Of a stretch of DNA of 64,000 bases, positions 16,962 through 25,866 are shown piece by piece (the first letter of the stretch is position 1; each line of letters starts with the position of its first letter). The stretch covers positions 8,920-72,919 of the forward strand of contig CAYOFI010000007.1 of NCBI GenBank assembly GCA_964403335.1, in the 5' to 3' direction. Below the pieces are notes generated by a model. The model saw nothing but the letters and a program-made list of their open reading frames with translations. It was not told the origin of the DNA and ran no database searches. The translations under genes were made by a program, and so were the position numbers. The DNA is from CAZYAK01 sp964403335 (GTDB lineage Bacteria > Patescibacteriota > Gracilibacteria > Peribacterales > Peribacteraceae).

Positions 16962-19280
16962 CTACAACGCACGCTTCCACCCCAACGCTTCCCGGATCTC
17001 ATTCCATACCGTCCACGGAGACAGTTTGCCGATGGCGAATTGCCGTTCGCCAATGACGGTAAGGTCGAGCAAGGCAATGGCAAGGATGCTGCGATGGTCG
17101 AGTATCACGTCGGCGGGGATATCGACGACGACTTTTTTGAGCGTGCGGGTTTTCCCATCGACCGACGCGTAGGTGTGCGAGGTATACGGAACGGGCAACG
17201 GCTCCATCGTCACGGCATCAAGCAGCAGGATGCCCGGCACCACCGTGCGGGACAGCGGACCGTCGCAGGCGAACCGCGCGATGAACTGGCGGCGGTGCGG
17301 GTGGAACGTAATCTTCTCCAGACGGATGCCCTGCGGTGTCCGGACAGGAAGCGAGACGGACCGGAACGTGCCTTCTCCATGGAACGGTTTTTCAGAGCTC
17401 AGCAATCCCCACTTCCGCCACGGTCGGCGGCGCCAGAACGTCCAGAACAGCACCAGCTGTCGATGGAGCACGACATACAGATCGTGCAGTCCTGCAAAGC
17501 TCAGCCGCTGGCCCGGGAACCACGACCGCATCCAGCGGATCGTCACCCAAAACTCGCGCCACAGCCTCCAGAAGACTTGGAACAGTGAGCCGGGGCGCGG
17601 CCAGAGTAACCGCGTCAACTGCCGCCACATTTCGGCACGCACTCCTCCCGTCCCCACTTCCGCGATACACGCGATCCCCTCCCATCCGTCGTTCGTCCGC
17701 GCGAAACTCAACGCAATACGATCGAGCGGCACCGGGAACGCCGTGATTTCAAAATGACAGCGTCCGGATTCCAGGTGCAGAACGCCATCGCGGTACGTCC
17801 CGCCGAACGCGAACAGCAGGCGTCGTGGGATCGGGACACCTACGGGGTTGCCGTCGCTATCCATGCCAAAGCGCTGCACGCCCCACGCCACAACACGCCC
17901 GGTCGCGGCATCATGGCGTACAATCCGGATATCGATGAACAAGCTCGCCAACCCGATCTGGTCCATGGTCGGAACGATGGCGGGCGTGACGATGGAGAGC
18001 TCTTGGATGCGGATGACAGGCTGTGCCTCGACGGGAGGTAAAGGTTCGACGGATGAGGGAACGACGGGAGTGATCGTGTGCAGCGGTGACGGAAGCTGTG
18101 CACAGAGCCCCCGCGCGGACGGAAAGCGGGTGCGGACATCGAGAGGAAGCGCCAACATCTCGCCGCGCGCCAGCGGCACGTACAGCGCAGACTGCCCGAG
18201 CGCGAGCGAGCCGTTGATGCCGGGAAAGCGCGTCGGGGGTTGGTCCTGCATCGTGTCGCAGGCCCAGCGGAGTTGGCCGGACGGCATGAGTGCCGAGACG
18301 ATGCCGTTGCCGTCCCCGACATAGAGAAGATACGGCTCGATTCCTTCGGGATCCGGACCTGCCACGCTCGATCCGCGGATGACGCTCTGCGTGGGAAACG
18401 CCCATCGCACTTTTCCCGTCGCACGTTCAAACATCCGCACCACTCCGTCGGAGCCGGCAATGCTCACGCCCCTGTCTTGCGTCAGCGTAGCTGAGGCATA
18501 CACAGGCGATTCCGTCTGCACCCTCCAACGCATGCGTCCCGTTGCACCGTCGATGCTCAGAACCGATCCGTCCAGCGCCCCGATGTACAGAAACCCGTCT
18601 TCGTCCACCGCCGGAGAACTGGCGATGAAGTCCCCGACGAACCTCCGCCACAAGTGTTTCCCATCGCTCGTCCGGAATGCGTACACGTGCAAATCAAACG
18701 ACGTCACAAAAACTTGGTCCTCCCAAAACGCCGGCGCTCCCCAAATATGCATGCCCGTGACGACCGACCAGCGGAGCTCACCGGCAGGTGTCAGCGAATA
18801 GAATCGAAAGTCATCATTGCCCGCATACACGTTTCCATCCGGACCCATCGCCACGTTTCCCTCCCACCAGTAAATAGTACTGGGCGTGAACGTCTTGCGA
18901 TGATGCACAAGATCGAACCGCCATTTCTCCGTTCCATCGGACGCGACGGCATACAAACAACTGTCCCCGCTGGGGATGTACACCGTTCCGTCGGGCCCGA
19001 TGCATGCGGCGGAATCGATGACCCCTCCTGTTTTGAATCTCCACAACTCGCGTCCTGCTTTCGTATCAAATGCCACTAGCTCTCCGTGTTCCCCTCCCGC
19101 ATACACCACGTCACCTGGTCCGATGACGGGCGTGGAAAACATCGCGCCTCCGATGCGCCATTGCCGGATGTGTGCGTTGGCATGCGGAACGAACGGCATG
19201 TCAGATGCGCCGGTATTCCGCACATTTCCCCGCATGGAGGGCCACGGAGCGGACGGCAATGATGACAACACAGTATGCAT
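16962..19280 (-). CDS. PQQ-like beta-propeller protein with unknown C-terminal domain
   Basis: A protein of about 772 residues. The first 370 carry six to seven PQQ-type propeller blades with repeated xVYxGxxDGxxxAxDxxTG and W-R-F motifs (for example VVYAGGEHGELVAFDTKAG, RELWRF, FLYIGALDGSVLSIDGATG, RMRWRV). Similar propellers occur in BamB and PQQ dehydrogenases, but no catalytic or cofactor residues can be assigned. Residues about 400-772 have no recognised domain and include Trp/Arg-rich stretches (FWRLWREFWVTIRW). Homology starts near WPSMRGNVRNTG, so I use the ATG at 19280; an ATG at 19322 is possible, while one further upstream falls inside a hairpin. Confidence 0.75.
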   Translation of the reverse strand: MHTVLSSLPSAPWPSMRGNVRNTGASDMPFVPHANAHIRQWRIGGAMFSTPVIGPGDVVYAGGEHGELVAFDTKAGRELWRFKTGGVIDSAACIGPDGTVYIPSGDSCLYAVASDGTEKWRFDLVHHRKTFTPSTIYWWEGNVAMGPDGNVYAGNDDFRFYSLTPAGELRWSVVTGMHIWGAPAFWEDQVFVTSFDLHVYAFRTSDGKHLWRRFVGDFIASSPAVDEDGFLYIGALDGSVLSIDGATGRMRWRVQTESPVYASATLTQDRGVSIAGSDGVVRMFERATGKVRWAFPTQSVIRGSSVAGPDPEGIEPYLLYVGDGNGIVSALMPSGQLRWACDTMQDQPPTRFPGINGSLALGQSALYVPLARGEMLALPLDVRTRFPSARGLCAQLPSPLHTITPVVPSSVEPLPPVEAQPVIRIQELSIVTPAIVPTMDQIGLASLFIDIRIVRHDAATGRVVAWGVQRFGMDSDGNPVGVPIPRRLLFAFGGTYRDGVLHLESGRCHFEITAFPVPLDRIALSFARTNDGWEGIACIAEVGTGGVRAEMWRQLTRLLWPRPGSLFQVFWRLWREFWVTIRWMRSWFPGQRLSFAGLHDLYVVLHRQLVLFWTFWRRRPWRKWGLLSSEKPFHGEGTFRSVSLPVRTPQGIRLEKITFHPHRRQFIARFACDGPLSRTVVPGILLLDAVTMEPLPVPYTSHTYASVDGKTRTLKKVVVDIPADVILDHRSILAIALLDLTVIGERQFAIGKLSPWTVWNEIREALGWKRAL

Positions 19281-19344
19281 CGCCGGAGATTGTGATCGGG
19301 AAGCGACGAACCGAGCAAGCATTCTTGCGTGATTCACGCAAAGA

Positions 19345-19374
19345 TAACCCCCTCCCTGCAAGCAGAGAGGGGGT
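19345..19374. repeat. pyrimidine/purine palindrome (CCCCCTCCCTGC type)
   Basis: CCCCCTCCCTGC and GCAGAGAGGGGG form a 12-bp stem with one mismatch and a two-base loop. It lies between the Ala-rich membrane gene and the beta-propeller gene on the minus strand. Similar C-rich palindromes occur at 21084-21175, 42687-42815 and 57461-57594. It may act as a weak terminator. Confidence 0.6.
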
Positions 19375-19419
19375 GAGGAACAATTTCTTACGCGCCGTTC
19401 CGGGGCGCGGGGGTGTGGC

Positions 19420-19701
19420 TTACGGCGCGAGCGCCTCCGCGGCGGCCTGAGCCGCTTCAGCCGCTTCCTGCGCGGCCTCGGCAGCGTCTTTCGCCACAGC
19501 GGCGGCCTTGTACGAGATGTGGCTGTACACGATATTCGTGACCGTCAATAAGATGACGATGACGAACACGTAACCGCCTTCGTACGAGACGACACCGCAC
19601 GCGAGACCGAGACCGAACGACACCGCGATCGCCACCAGCAGCTGAGTCCAGCTGTTCGGTGCGGGAGCGGCACTGGAGCCACCCTTTTTCGACTTTGCCA
19701 T
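19420..19701 (-). CDS. small membrane protein with Ala-rich C-terminal helix
   Basis: A 93-residue protein that I do not recognise. A basic N-terminus (MAKSKKGG) and a Pro/Ala spacer lead into two hydrophobic segments (about 22-38 and 45-63). A strongly Ala/Glu-rich helix follows (KDAAEAAQEAAEAAQAAAEA). Unlike most genes here it has a clear Shine-Dalgarno (GGGGAG, seven bases before ATG) and a sigma-70-like promoter about 180 bases upstream, which implies a long leader. Two transmembrane helices with an alanine coil suggest an oligomeric membrane component; no function is known. Confidence 0.7.
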   Translation of the reverse strand: MAKSKKGGSSAAPAPNSWTQLLVAIAVSFGLGLACGVVSYEGGYVFVIVILLTVTNIVYSHISYKAAAVAKDAAEAAQEAAEAAQAAAEALAP

Positions 19702-19885
19702 GAGACTCTCCCCTGTACACACACCACCGTGTTGTACAAGATACCGTGAAACAGTTTCTGCGGGGTGGTCCGCAGGAGGCGATGGCGTAAGCCATTCTCC
19801 CCTCCAAAAAACGTAATAGTTCCTTGGAGCGAAAAACGTGTCTCTGATGACAATGACCTACACCACCTCTTGAAATGGTTACGGT

Positions 19886-19913
19886 ATAATAACCTATTTA
19901 TATATATTGTCAA
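19886..19913 (-). promoter_or_regulatory. sigma-70-like promoter for the small membrane protein
   Basis: On the minus strand TTGACA (19908-19913) and TATTAT (19886-19891) are separated by 16 bases in an AT-rich stretch. The predicted leader of about 175 bases (to 19702) contains a second GGAGGGG-ATG arrangement near 19790 and small hairpins, so the leader may hold a short upstream frame or a regulatory structure. Confidence 0.6.
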
Positions 19914-19957
19914 TATACGTAAAATGCCTCAAATATGCCTATAAAACCTCTATAAGG

Positions 19958-21064
19958 CTATACGAGCAGATTTCCGTCTTTGATGATCGGTCGGTCATCG
20001 ACCGTCACCAATGTCCCTGGAAACCGCAGGTCTTTGACCAAATCCCAGTGAATAGACCCTGTGTTTTTGCCCCCACCGCGCTCCTCGTTATACGAACGGC
20101 CCAGCGCCATATGCACTGTGCCCGCGATTTTTTCATCGAAGAGTGTCGCTTTCATGTACTGCGTCACGGCACGGTTCATCCCGATGCCCAGCTCGCCAAA
20201 TCGACGGTTTCCCGGATGCGCGTTCAACACCGTCCGCAAAAAATCCTCACCTTCTTCCGCGGAAAAATCGGTGATGCCGCCCTTCTCGAACTTCAGATGA
20301 ATACCGGACACAATGTTGCCATCGCGCACTTGGGGCAACTCGTAAAAAATCTCGCCTTCCGTCACATCTTCTTGCGGCCCCACAAAGCATTCACCATCCG
20401 GGACGTTTCGATTTCCCAAGTTCGTTCCGGCCGCCAGTCGTCCGTCGATGCCGAGCGTCAGATCCGTTCGCGGCCCGATCACGCGCACGCGCTTCCCGGC
20501 ATCGAGCACATCCTGCAACCGCTGCAGACGTTTGGCTTCTTCCGGATAATCGATCAAGCACGCGTCGTAGTAAAAATCGATGCATTGCTCCAGCGTCATC
20601 CCCGCGTTCTTCGCCATCGCCGCGGTCGGGAATTGCGTCAGCACCCACTGTTGATTGAGAAGTCCTTCGAGCAACACAAAGTTCGCGGCCTGCCATTTGC
20701 CCAGACGGGTGTTGTCGATGCCGGAGAGGAACAGGTCATCATGGACAGACACGACGAAGAGAAATTTATTCCCCCACGTGATCTTCGCTTTGGAAATCTC
20801 CGAGACGCGGATGAGCTGCTCATCATTCGCATGCTCCAAAAACAACCGCACGAATTTCCCGGCATCGCATCGTCCGCGGCTGAGCTGTAAGCCCATGATG
20901 TCCAATTCGACGAATGCGCCGCGCTCCAGGCAAAGCCGATAGCACTCCTGGAGTATTTCCAACGCCGTCAGATCGGACGCCGCCAGAACGACCTTGTCGC
21001 CGGAAGCGACCTTGAGCGAATGGTCGATGAGGACGGAGGCGAGTCGGGTGGCGCGGGGGTCCAT
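19958..21064 (-). CDS. M29-family aminopeptidase
   Basis: A 368-residue protein of the M29 (AmpS/PepS/aminopeptidase T) metallopeptidase family. The opening DPRATRLASVLIDHSLKVAS, the central GPRTDLTLGIDGR, the metal-site region NVPDGECFVGPQEDVTEG and the C-terminal LGIGMN, HMALGRSYNEERGG and SIHWDLVKDLR are all family motifs. M29 enzymes remove N-terminal residues from peptides using two divalent metals in the cytoplasm. The start at 21064 is set by homology; the frame stays open far upstream only by chance through repeat sequence. Confidence 0.92.
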   Translation of the reverse strand: MDPRATRLASVLIDHSLKVASGDKVVLAASDLTALEILQECYRLCLERGAFVELDIMGLQLSRGRCDAGKFVRLFLEHANDEQLIRVSEISKAKITWGNKFLFVVSVHDDLFLSGIDNTRLGKWQAANFVLLEGLLNQQWVLTQFPTAAMAKNAGMTLEQCIDFYYDACLIDYPEEAKRLQRLQDVLDAGKRVRVIGPRTDLTLGIDGRLAAGTNLGNRNVPDGECFVGPQEDVTEGEIFYELPQVRDGNIVSGIHLKFEKGGITDFSAEEGEDFLRTVLNAHPGNRRFGELGIGMNRAVTQYMKATLFDEKIAGTVHMALGRSYNEERGGGKNTGSIHWDLVKDLRFPGTLVTVDDRPIIKDGNLLV

Positions 21065-21083
21065 GCTGCTACGAGTGTAGCAG

Positions 21084-21175
21084 CTCCTCCATCCCCCAAC
21101 CCCTTCCTCCACGGGAGGAAGAGGAGCAATGCTATTTCCCCCTCTCCCGTGGAGAGGGGGCAAGGGGGAGAGGCC
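21084..21175. repeat. C-rich intergenic palindromes
   Basis: Two adjacent palindromes: CCCCTTCCTCC / GGAGGAAGAGG and CCCCCTCTCCC / GGAGAGGGGG, the same style as 42687-42815 and 57461-57594. They fill the gap between the divergent M29 peptidase and YggT-like genes. Confidence 0.65.
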
Positions 21176-21211
21176 TTCTCGGGTGCTGCATCCATACGCT
21201 ACAGTTCCCTC

Positions 21212-21589
21212 ATGGAAGAGAAAGTCATCGTTCAGGAAGACCTGAACCACAAAGCCGGCTACGAACTGACGGTGCGCACGCACCGGGCGTACCAGCTGGT
21301 CTACTTCGGATTGGGAGTCATTGAAACGATCTTGGGCATCCGCTTTTTCTTCAAGTTGTTCGGAGCCAACCCGCAAAGCATCTTCGTGGCCGTCATCTAC
21401 GGCGTCTCCAACGTGCTGCTCTTCCCCTTCTCCGGCGTGTTCCAACGCGCGGCCGCGACGGGCGAAGGCGTGCAGAAAGTTTTTGAGCCATCTACCATCG
21501 TCGCGGGCGTCATCTATCTGCTGATCGCATGGGGAGTCTCGCGGTTGCTCCTTATCATCCGCAGCAAGCCGCTCGACCCACATGAGTAA
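21212..21589 (+). CDS. YggT-like small integral membrane protein
   Basis: A 125-residue membrane protein. The charged N-terminus (MEEKVIVQEDLNHKAGYEL) is followed by a YQLVYFGLGVIETILGIRFF helix, a second segment around VIYGVSNVLLFPFSGVF, and a third IVAGVIYLLIAWGVSRLLLI. The pairing of helices with an FxxP-type turn resembles YggT-family proteins common in Patescibacteria. The molecular function is unknown. It is followed by a short-tandem-repeat palindrome and then mgtE. Confidence 0.65.
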   Translation: MEEKVIVQEDLNHKAGYELTVRTHRAYQLVYFGLGVIETILGIRFFFKLFGANPQSIFVAVIYGVSNVLLFPFSGVFQRAAATGEGVQKVFEPSTIVAGVIYLLIAWGVSRLLLIIRSKPLDPHE

Positions 21590-21666
21590 AAGCCAAAGAC
21601 CAGAAACCAGAGACCAAGAGATTCCATTCCCGGTTTTTGGGATCTGGCTTCTGGTTTCTTCTCGAT
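21590..21666. repeat. short-tandem-repeat palindrome A (GACCAGAAACCA type)
   Basis: The left arm is made of repeated AGACCAGA/AACCAGAGACC words and the right arm of complementary TCTGGCTTCTGGTTTC words, around a short unique centre. The same repeat words appear at 37988-38082. Confidence 0.7.
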
Positions 21667-21747
21667 AGGGGTTGCCATCATTCCGCCGGAAGAGTTCAAT
21701 GCCGCCAAACGGCGGACGCCTGCAGCCCGCCTCCCTTCGCATACGTT

Positions 21748-23118
21748 ATGACCACCGAGGCATTGCTCGCACAGGTCGACGGGTTTCTGGCCCGTAAGGA
21801 AGACAGGTCTCTCAAAAGCCTGCTCTTGCGTTCGAACGCGCAGGATATCGCGCAAGTGATCGATCAGCTCCAGCACGGCAAGCGCAAGGTTTTTGCGTTG
21901 CTGCCGCCGGAGGTGCAAGCGGCCGTGGCAGTGCTGTTGCCGGAAGGCGACGCGGAGTATGTGTTCCGCCGCTTGCCCGAGCATGTGACGGCGCGGTTTT
22001 TGCATTTCAACGACGAAGACGATGCGACGGACATCCTCCAACAACTTCCCGAAGCGCAGCGCCAGAAAGTGCTCCGGCATATCCCCGAGAACAAGCGCAA
22101 GAAAATCGAGAAACTGTTGATGTTCGGGGAAGAGACGGCCGGCGGCTTGATGGATTTGAATTTTTTGTCCGTGCATTCCACGGACACCATCCAGGGCGTC
22201 CGCGCGACGGTGCAGGAATACAGCCACTCGCAAAAACAGATTCCGGTCGTGATCGTGACGGAGGAAAGCCGCGAATCGCACGGCAAAATTTTGGGCATCC
22301 TCTCGCCGCGCGATCTTCTTTTGTCTGCGGGCAGCCACAAAGCCGGACCCGCCGCCAAAAGCACGCTGGTGTTTTCACACACCACCGACCGCGAACAAGT
22401 GCTCAGCCGCATGGTGAGGTCAGGCAGTGACATCGCGTGCGTGCTGGGAGACCTGGGGCAGGTGCTGGGCGTGATCCATATCCGCGACCTGCTGCGTGTC
22501 GCCGAAGCCGAAGCCACGGAAGACGCCTACCGCATGGGAGCCGTCACGCCGATAGAAACCGATTATCTGAGCACGCCCTTCCTGCAGGTTTGGCGCAACC
22601 GCGTCATGTGGCTCTCCGTCCTCTTTGTCGCCGAGCTCTTCACCTTCACCGCGCTGGCCGCCTACGAAGAATCCCTCGCCGCCGTCACGGTCTTGGCACT
22701 CTTCTTGCCGCTGTGCATATCCACGGGAGGCAACAGCGGCTCGCAAGCCGCAACCCTCATCACCCGCGCGATGGCGCTGGGGGAAGTGGGCCCGCGCGAC
22801 TGGTGGCGCGTACTGCGACATGAGCTGCTGATGGGGATACTGCTGGGCGCGGCCCTGGGCGTCATCGGGTTTTCGCGTGCGTTCCTCACACCCGGCAGCA
22901 TCTTGGGCACCGTGGACCGCTGGGCGCTTGCGCTCACCATCGGCCAATCCGTGGCGGTGATCTGCCTATGGGGCACGCTCGTGGGTTCGCTCTTGCCGCT
23001 GCTCTTCAAAAAACTGGGTGTCGATCCCGCCTATGCCAGCAGCCCCTTCGTCGCGACGTTCGTGGATGTGACCGGGATCATCCTGTATTTCTCCATCGCG
23101 AAAGAATTAATCATGTAA
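21748..23118 (+). CDS. mgtE: magnesium transporter MgtE
   Basis: A 456-residue protein with the full MgtE plan. The N-terminal superhelical MgtE_N domain (about 25-130) has repeated LPEGDAEYVFRRLPEHV-like units. A CBS pair (about 135-255) follows, then a membrane domain of about five helices (about 285-456) with the selectivity-region motif LPLCISTGGNSGSQAATL. It forms a homodimeric, Mg2+-gated channel in the inner membrane; the CBS and N domains sense cytosolic Mg2+. The ATG at 21748 is favoured by homology. It ends 31 bases before the next gene on the same strand. Confidence 0.95.
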   Translation: MTTEALLAQVDGFLARKEDRSLKSLLLRSNAQDIAQVIDQLQHGKRKVFALLPPEVQAAVAVLLPEGDAEYVFRRLPEHVTARFLHFNDEDDATDILQQLPEAQRQKVLRHIPENKRKKIEKLLMFGEETAGGLMDLNFLSVHSTDTIQGVRATVQEYSHSQKQIPVVIVTEESRESHGKILGILSPRDLLLSAGSHKAGPAAKSTLVFSHTTDREQVLSRMVRSGSDIACVLGDLGQVLGVIHIRDLLRVAEAEATEDAYRMGAVTPIETDYLSTPFLQVWRNRVMWLSVLFVAELFTFTALAAYEESLAAVTVLALFLPLCISTGGNSGSQAATLITRAMALGEVGPRDWWRVLRHELLMGILLGAALGVIGFSRAFLTPGSILGTVDRWALALTIGQSVAVICLWGTLVGSLLPLLFKKLGVDPAYASSPFVATFVDVTGIILYFSIAKELIM

Positions 23119-23149
23119 GAACCCCGGGGAGCCAAGCGTCATCGCCTCC

Positions 23150-24673
23150 GTGCCACCCAAAGGTTCTTCAGTATCGGTTTGGATGGAAGACAAAGGCGTC
23201 TCTTCTTTTTCTCCGCTCCCTGCGGATGCCACGTGCGACGTGTGCATCGTGGGTGCGGGCATCGCCGGACTCTCTGTCGCATACTTTCTCAGCAAAGAAA
23301 AGAAGAGCGTGATCGTGCTCGATGATGGATCGATCGGCGGCGGAGAATCGGAACGGACGACTGCGCATTTGAGTAATGCACTGGATGAAGGATACGTCGA
23401 ATTGGAAAGGATGCATGGAAAAGCTGTGACGAAATTGGCGGCTGAAAGCCACACCGCTGCGATCGATACCATCGAGAAGATCGTGAAGGCGGAGAAGATC
23501 GATTGTGATTTTGAGCGTGTCGATGGCTATCTCTTTTTGGGACCCGGCGAAGAGAAGTCCGACTTGGATGAGGAAATTCATGCTGCGCAGCGCGCAGGAC
23601 TGAAAGACGTTGAATGGGTACAACGCGTTCCTTTGGACGCATTCGATACCGGTCCCGCTCTGCGTTTTCCAAACCAAGGCCAATTCCATCTGACCAAGTA
23701 TTTGGCGGGCTTGGCAAAAGCAATCACAAACATGGGCGGGAAGATCCATTGCAATACGCATGTGTCCGAAGTGCACGGCGGCGACAAACCAAACGTCGTG
23801 ACGGAGAGCGGGCACACGGTCGCGGCCGCGGACATCGTGCTGGCGACGAACTCGCCTATTCATGACAACGCCCTCCTCTACGCCAAACAATCGCCCTATC
23901 GGACGTATGTCTTGGGCATGACGATTCCACGCGGGTCAGTGCCCGCGATGCTGCTGTGGGACACGGCGGACCCGTACCACTACGTCCGCACCTGCAGAGA
24001 TCCGCATGGCAAAGGCGATGTCTTGATCGTGGGTGGCGAAGACCACAAGACGGGACAACAGGATGATGCCGGACTGCGTTTTGCGCGGCTGGAGGCATGG
24101 GCGCACAAAAGATTTCCGATGATTGAAGAACTCCGTTGGAAATGGTCCGGGCAAGTGATGGAGCCTGTCGATGGCCTGGCGTACATCGGCCGCGATACGA
24201 CCAAAGACGGCAAACATCTATTCATCGTCACGGGTGATTCCGGGCATGGCATCACGCATGGAACTATCGCGGGGATACTCCTGACCGATCTCATTTTCGG
24301 ACGGAAAAATCCGTGGGCCGATATCTACAGTCCGTTCCGTTCGCCGTTGCATGCAACGGGGGAATTTTTGAAGGAAGGGGCGAACATCGCCGCGCAATAT
24401 GCCGATTGGATGACGCCGGGCGCCAAAGGGACGGACGATATGCAGCCGGATTCCGGACGGATTGTGCGGAAGGGCCTGACCAAGATTGCCGTTTACCGGG
24501 ATGGAAAGGGAGCATTACACCACTTCTCCGCCGTTTGTCCGCACAAAGGATGCATCGTTCAGTGGAATTCTTTCGAAAAAACATGGGATTGCCCATGCCA
24601 CGGATCGCGGTACGAAGCCACGGGACGCGTGCTCAATGGTCCCACCATCGAGGACTTGCGCCGTATGGAATAA
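23150..24673 (+). CDS. FAD-dependent oxidoreductase fused to a Rieske [2Fe-2S] domain
   Basis: A protein of about 507 residues. The N-terminal DAO-type flavoprotein has a dinucleotide motif CIVGAGIAGLSVAYFLS near residue 32 and closes with FIVTGDSGHGITHGTIAGIL. The C-terminal Rieske domain (about 420-500) has both cluster motifs intact, CPHKGC and CPCHGSRY. This architecture is known in bacteria as a glycine/D-amino-acid oxidase-like protein with a Rieske tail; the physiological donor and acceptor are unknown. The GTG start is weak; the ATG at 23183 is an equally good choice. No signal peptide is evident. Confidence 0.9.
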   Translation: MPPKGSSVSVWMEDKGVSSFSPLPADATCDVCIVGAGIAGLSVAYFLSKEKKSVIVLDDGSIGGGESERTTAHLSNALDEGYVELERMHGKAVTKLAAESHTAAIDTIEKIVKAEKIDCDFERVDGYLFLGPGEEKSDLDEEIHAAQRAGLKDVEWVQRVPLDAFDTGPALRFPNQGQFHLTKYLAGLAKAITNMGGKIHCNTHVSEVHGGDKPNVVTESGHTVAAADIVLATNSPIHDNALLYAKQSPYRTYVLGMTIPRGSVPAMLLWDTADPYHYVRTCRDPHGKGDVLIVGGEDHKTGQQDDAGLRFARLEAWAHKRFPMIEELRWKWSGQVMEPVDGLAYIGRDTTKDGKHLFIVTGDSGHGITHGTIAGILLTDLIFGRKNPWADIYSPFRSPLHATGEFLKEGANIAAQYADWMTPGAKGTDDMQPDSGRIVRKGLTKIAVYRDGKGALHHFSAVCPHKGCIVQWNSFEKTWDCPCHGSRYEATGRVLNGPTIEDLRRME

Positions 24674-24701
24674 TCTCTTCCTTCCATTTCCCCTTCTTCG
24701 T

Positions 24702-25199
24702 ATGACACACCTGGAAAATATCGGATCCGACACCTGGCCCTTCCCGCGCTCGGAAAACGGCTCCCCCGCCGCCAACCCCGGCTCCTCGCAGCCACCCTCC
24801 CCGACCCCGGAATCCCCTTCCGACATGCCCGTAGAGCAAGAAACTGCGACTGCGGTGGTGGAAGAGACGGTCACAGAGGAAGTCGTCGGCATCGAAACGG
24901 ACGAGAGCGCTGATGAAGCCGTCGAAGCTCCGTCTGTGCCCGCCCAGATGGCCAAGAAGACGGTGAAGAAGGCTATGAAGAAGATTGCGGCTGCGCCGAA
25001 GGCGAAGAAACCGAAGGCGAAGGTCAAGGCTAAGGCTAAGAAGGTGAAGACAGTGAAAGCCAAGGCGAAAAAGAAGCCTGCTGCTAAGAAGCGCGCTGCG
25101 CGTCCTGTTGCCCGCAAGAGCAAGAAGACGAAGGCGAAGGCCAAGGCTAAGAAATCCAAGCCGAAGGCAAAGAAAGCGATGAAGAAGCGCCGCCAATAA
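24702..25199 (+). CDS. histone H1-like Lys/Ala-rich protein with acidic N-terminal half
   Basis: A 165-residue low-complexity protein. Residues 20-85 are Pro/Ser- then Glu/Val-rich and acidic (VEETVTEEVVGIETDESADE). From about 90 to the end it is a KAKK/KPKAK repeat tail resembling histone H1 C-terminal tails and bacterial H1-like proteins. Such tails bind DNA or RNA nonspecifically by charge; the acidic half may moderate this. The start is the ATG at 24702, after a pyrimidine-rich leader. Repeated AAG/GCC codons mean the frame could shift easily in evolution. It precedes idi but is probably not functionally tied to it. Confidence 0.75.
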   Translation: MTHLENIGSDTWPFPRSENGSPAANPGSSQPPSPTPESPSDMPVEQETATAVVEETVTEEVVGIETDESADEAVEAPSVPAQMAKKTVKKAMKKIAAAPKAKKPKAKVKAKAKKVKTVKAKAKKKPAAKKRAARPVARKSKKTKAKAKAKKSKPKAKKAMKKRRQ

Positions 25200-25250
25200 T
25201 CGCCTCTCCACCGGTCGACAAAACGCCGCTGATTTGCCATCCTGTTACGC

Positions 25251-25775
25251 ATGGGTCGCACCGTCACGCTCGTCGATACCGCCGGCCGCAAGATCGGGAC
25301 TGCCGATATCCTGGACGCCCACACGGGCGAGGGAAAACTGCACAAAGCCTTCTCGGTCTTTATCTTCCGAAAAAGCGACGGCAAGCTCCTGTTGCAACAG
25401 CGCAGCCCCAAAAAGATGCTTTTCGCGACAATCTGGGCCAACACCTGCTGCTCGCATCCGTTTGAAAACGAGACGCCGACGCAAGCCGGCGAACGACGCC
25501 TGCACGAAGAATTGGGCTTCACGACGCCCCTGCGCGCCGCGGGTGACTTCGTGTACCGCGCTCCTGATCCGAACGGCAAAGGCATCGAGCATGAGCACGA
25601 CACGATCCTCATCGGCACGATCGATAAGACTGTCGTCATCCGGCCGAATCCGGATGAAGTCGCTGAGTATAAATGGGTCGATCCAATGGAACTGACAGAG
25701 GAGATGGCACAGCATCCCGATCAGTACGCGCCCTGGTTGAAGCTGGGGCTGGCGAAAATATTGGAAGCAAATTGA
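25251..25775 (+). CDS. idi: isopentenyl-diphosphate delta-isomerase, type 1
   Basis: A 174-residue Nudix-fold isomerase that interconverts IPP and DMAPP. The catalytic cysteine lies in ANTCCSHPFENE, the Nudix-like helix is AGERRLHEELGF, and the metal/catalytic acidic cluster is IEHEHDTILIGT. LHKAFSVFIF and KLLLQQRS are family hallmarks. Length matches the family. It is the first gene of the isoprenoid block, followed by uppS after a repeat spacer. Confidence 0.95.
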   Translation: MGRTVTLVDTAGRKIGTADILDAHTGEGKLHKAFSVFIFRKSDGKLLLQQRSPKKMLFATIWANTCCSHPFENETPTQAGERRLHEELGFTTPLRAAGDFVYRAPDPNGKGIEHEHDTILIGTIDKTVVIRPNPDEVAEYKWVDPMELTEEMAQHPDQYAPWLKLGLAKILEAN

Positions 25776-25866
25776 AAATTAAGAATTGAAAATTGAGAAT
25801 TATGGGAGCAACCTCGCTATCTGAGCACCTGCGGCATTTTCAATTCTCCATTTTTCATTTTCAATT
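25771..25866. repeat. short-tandem-repeat palindrome B (GAAAATT type)
   Basis: The left arm is GAAAATT/GAGAATT words and the right arm TTTTCAATTCTCC words, with a roughly 30-base unique centre. It begins in the last codons of idi and ends directly against the uppS ATG. Relatives lie at 40182-40278 and 60348-60447. Confidence 0.85.

Noticed and set aside
19958..21742. A 594-residue protein extending the M29 aminopeptidase far upstream
   Set aside because: Everything before 21064 is read from C-rich and tandem-repeat palindromes and overlaps the divergent YggT-like gene; homology begins at 21064.
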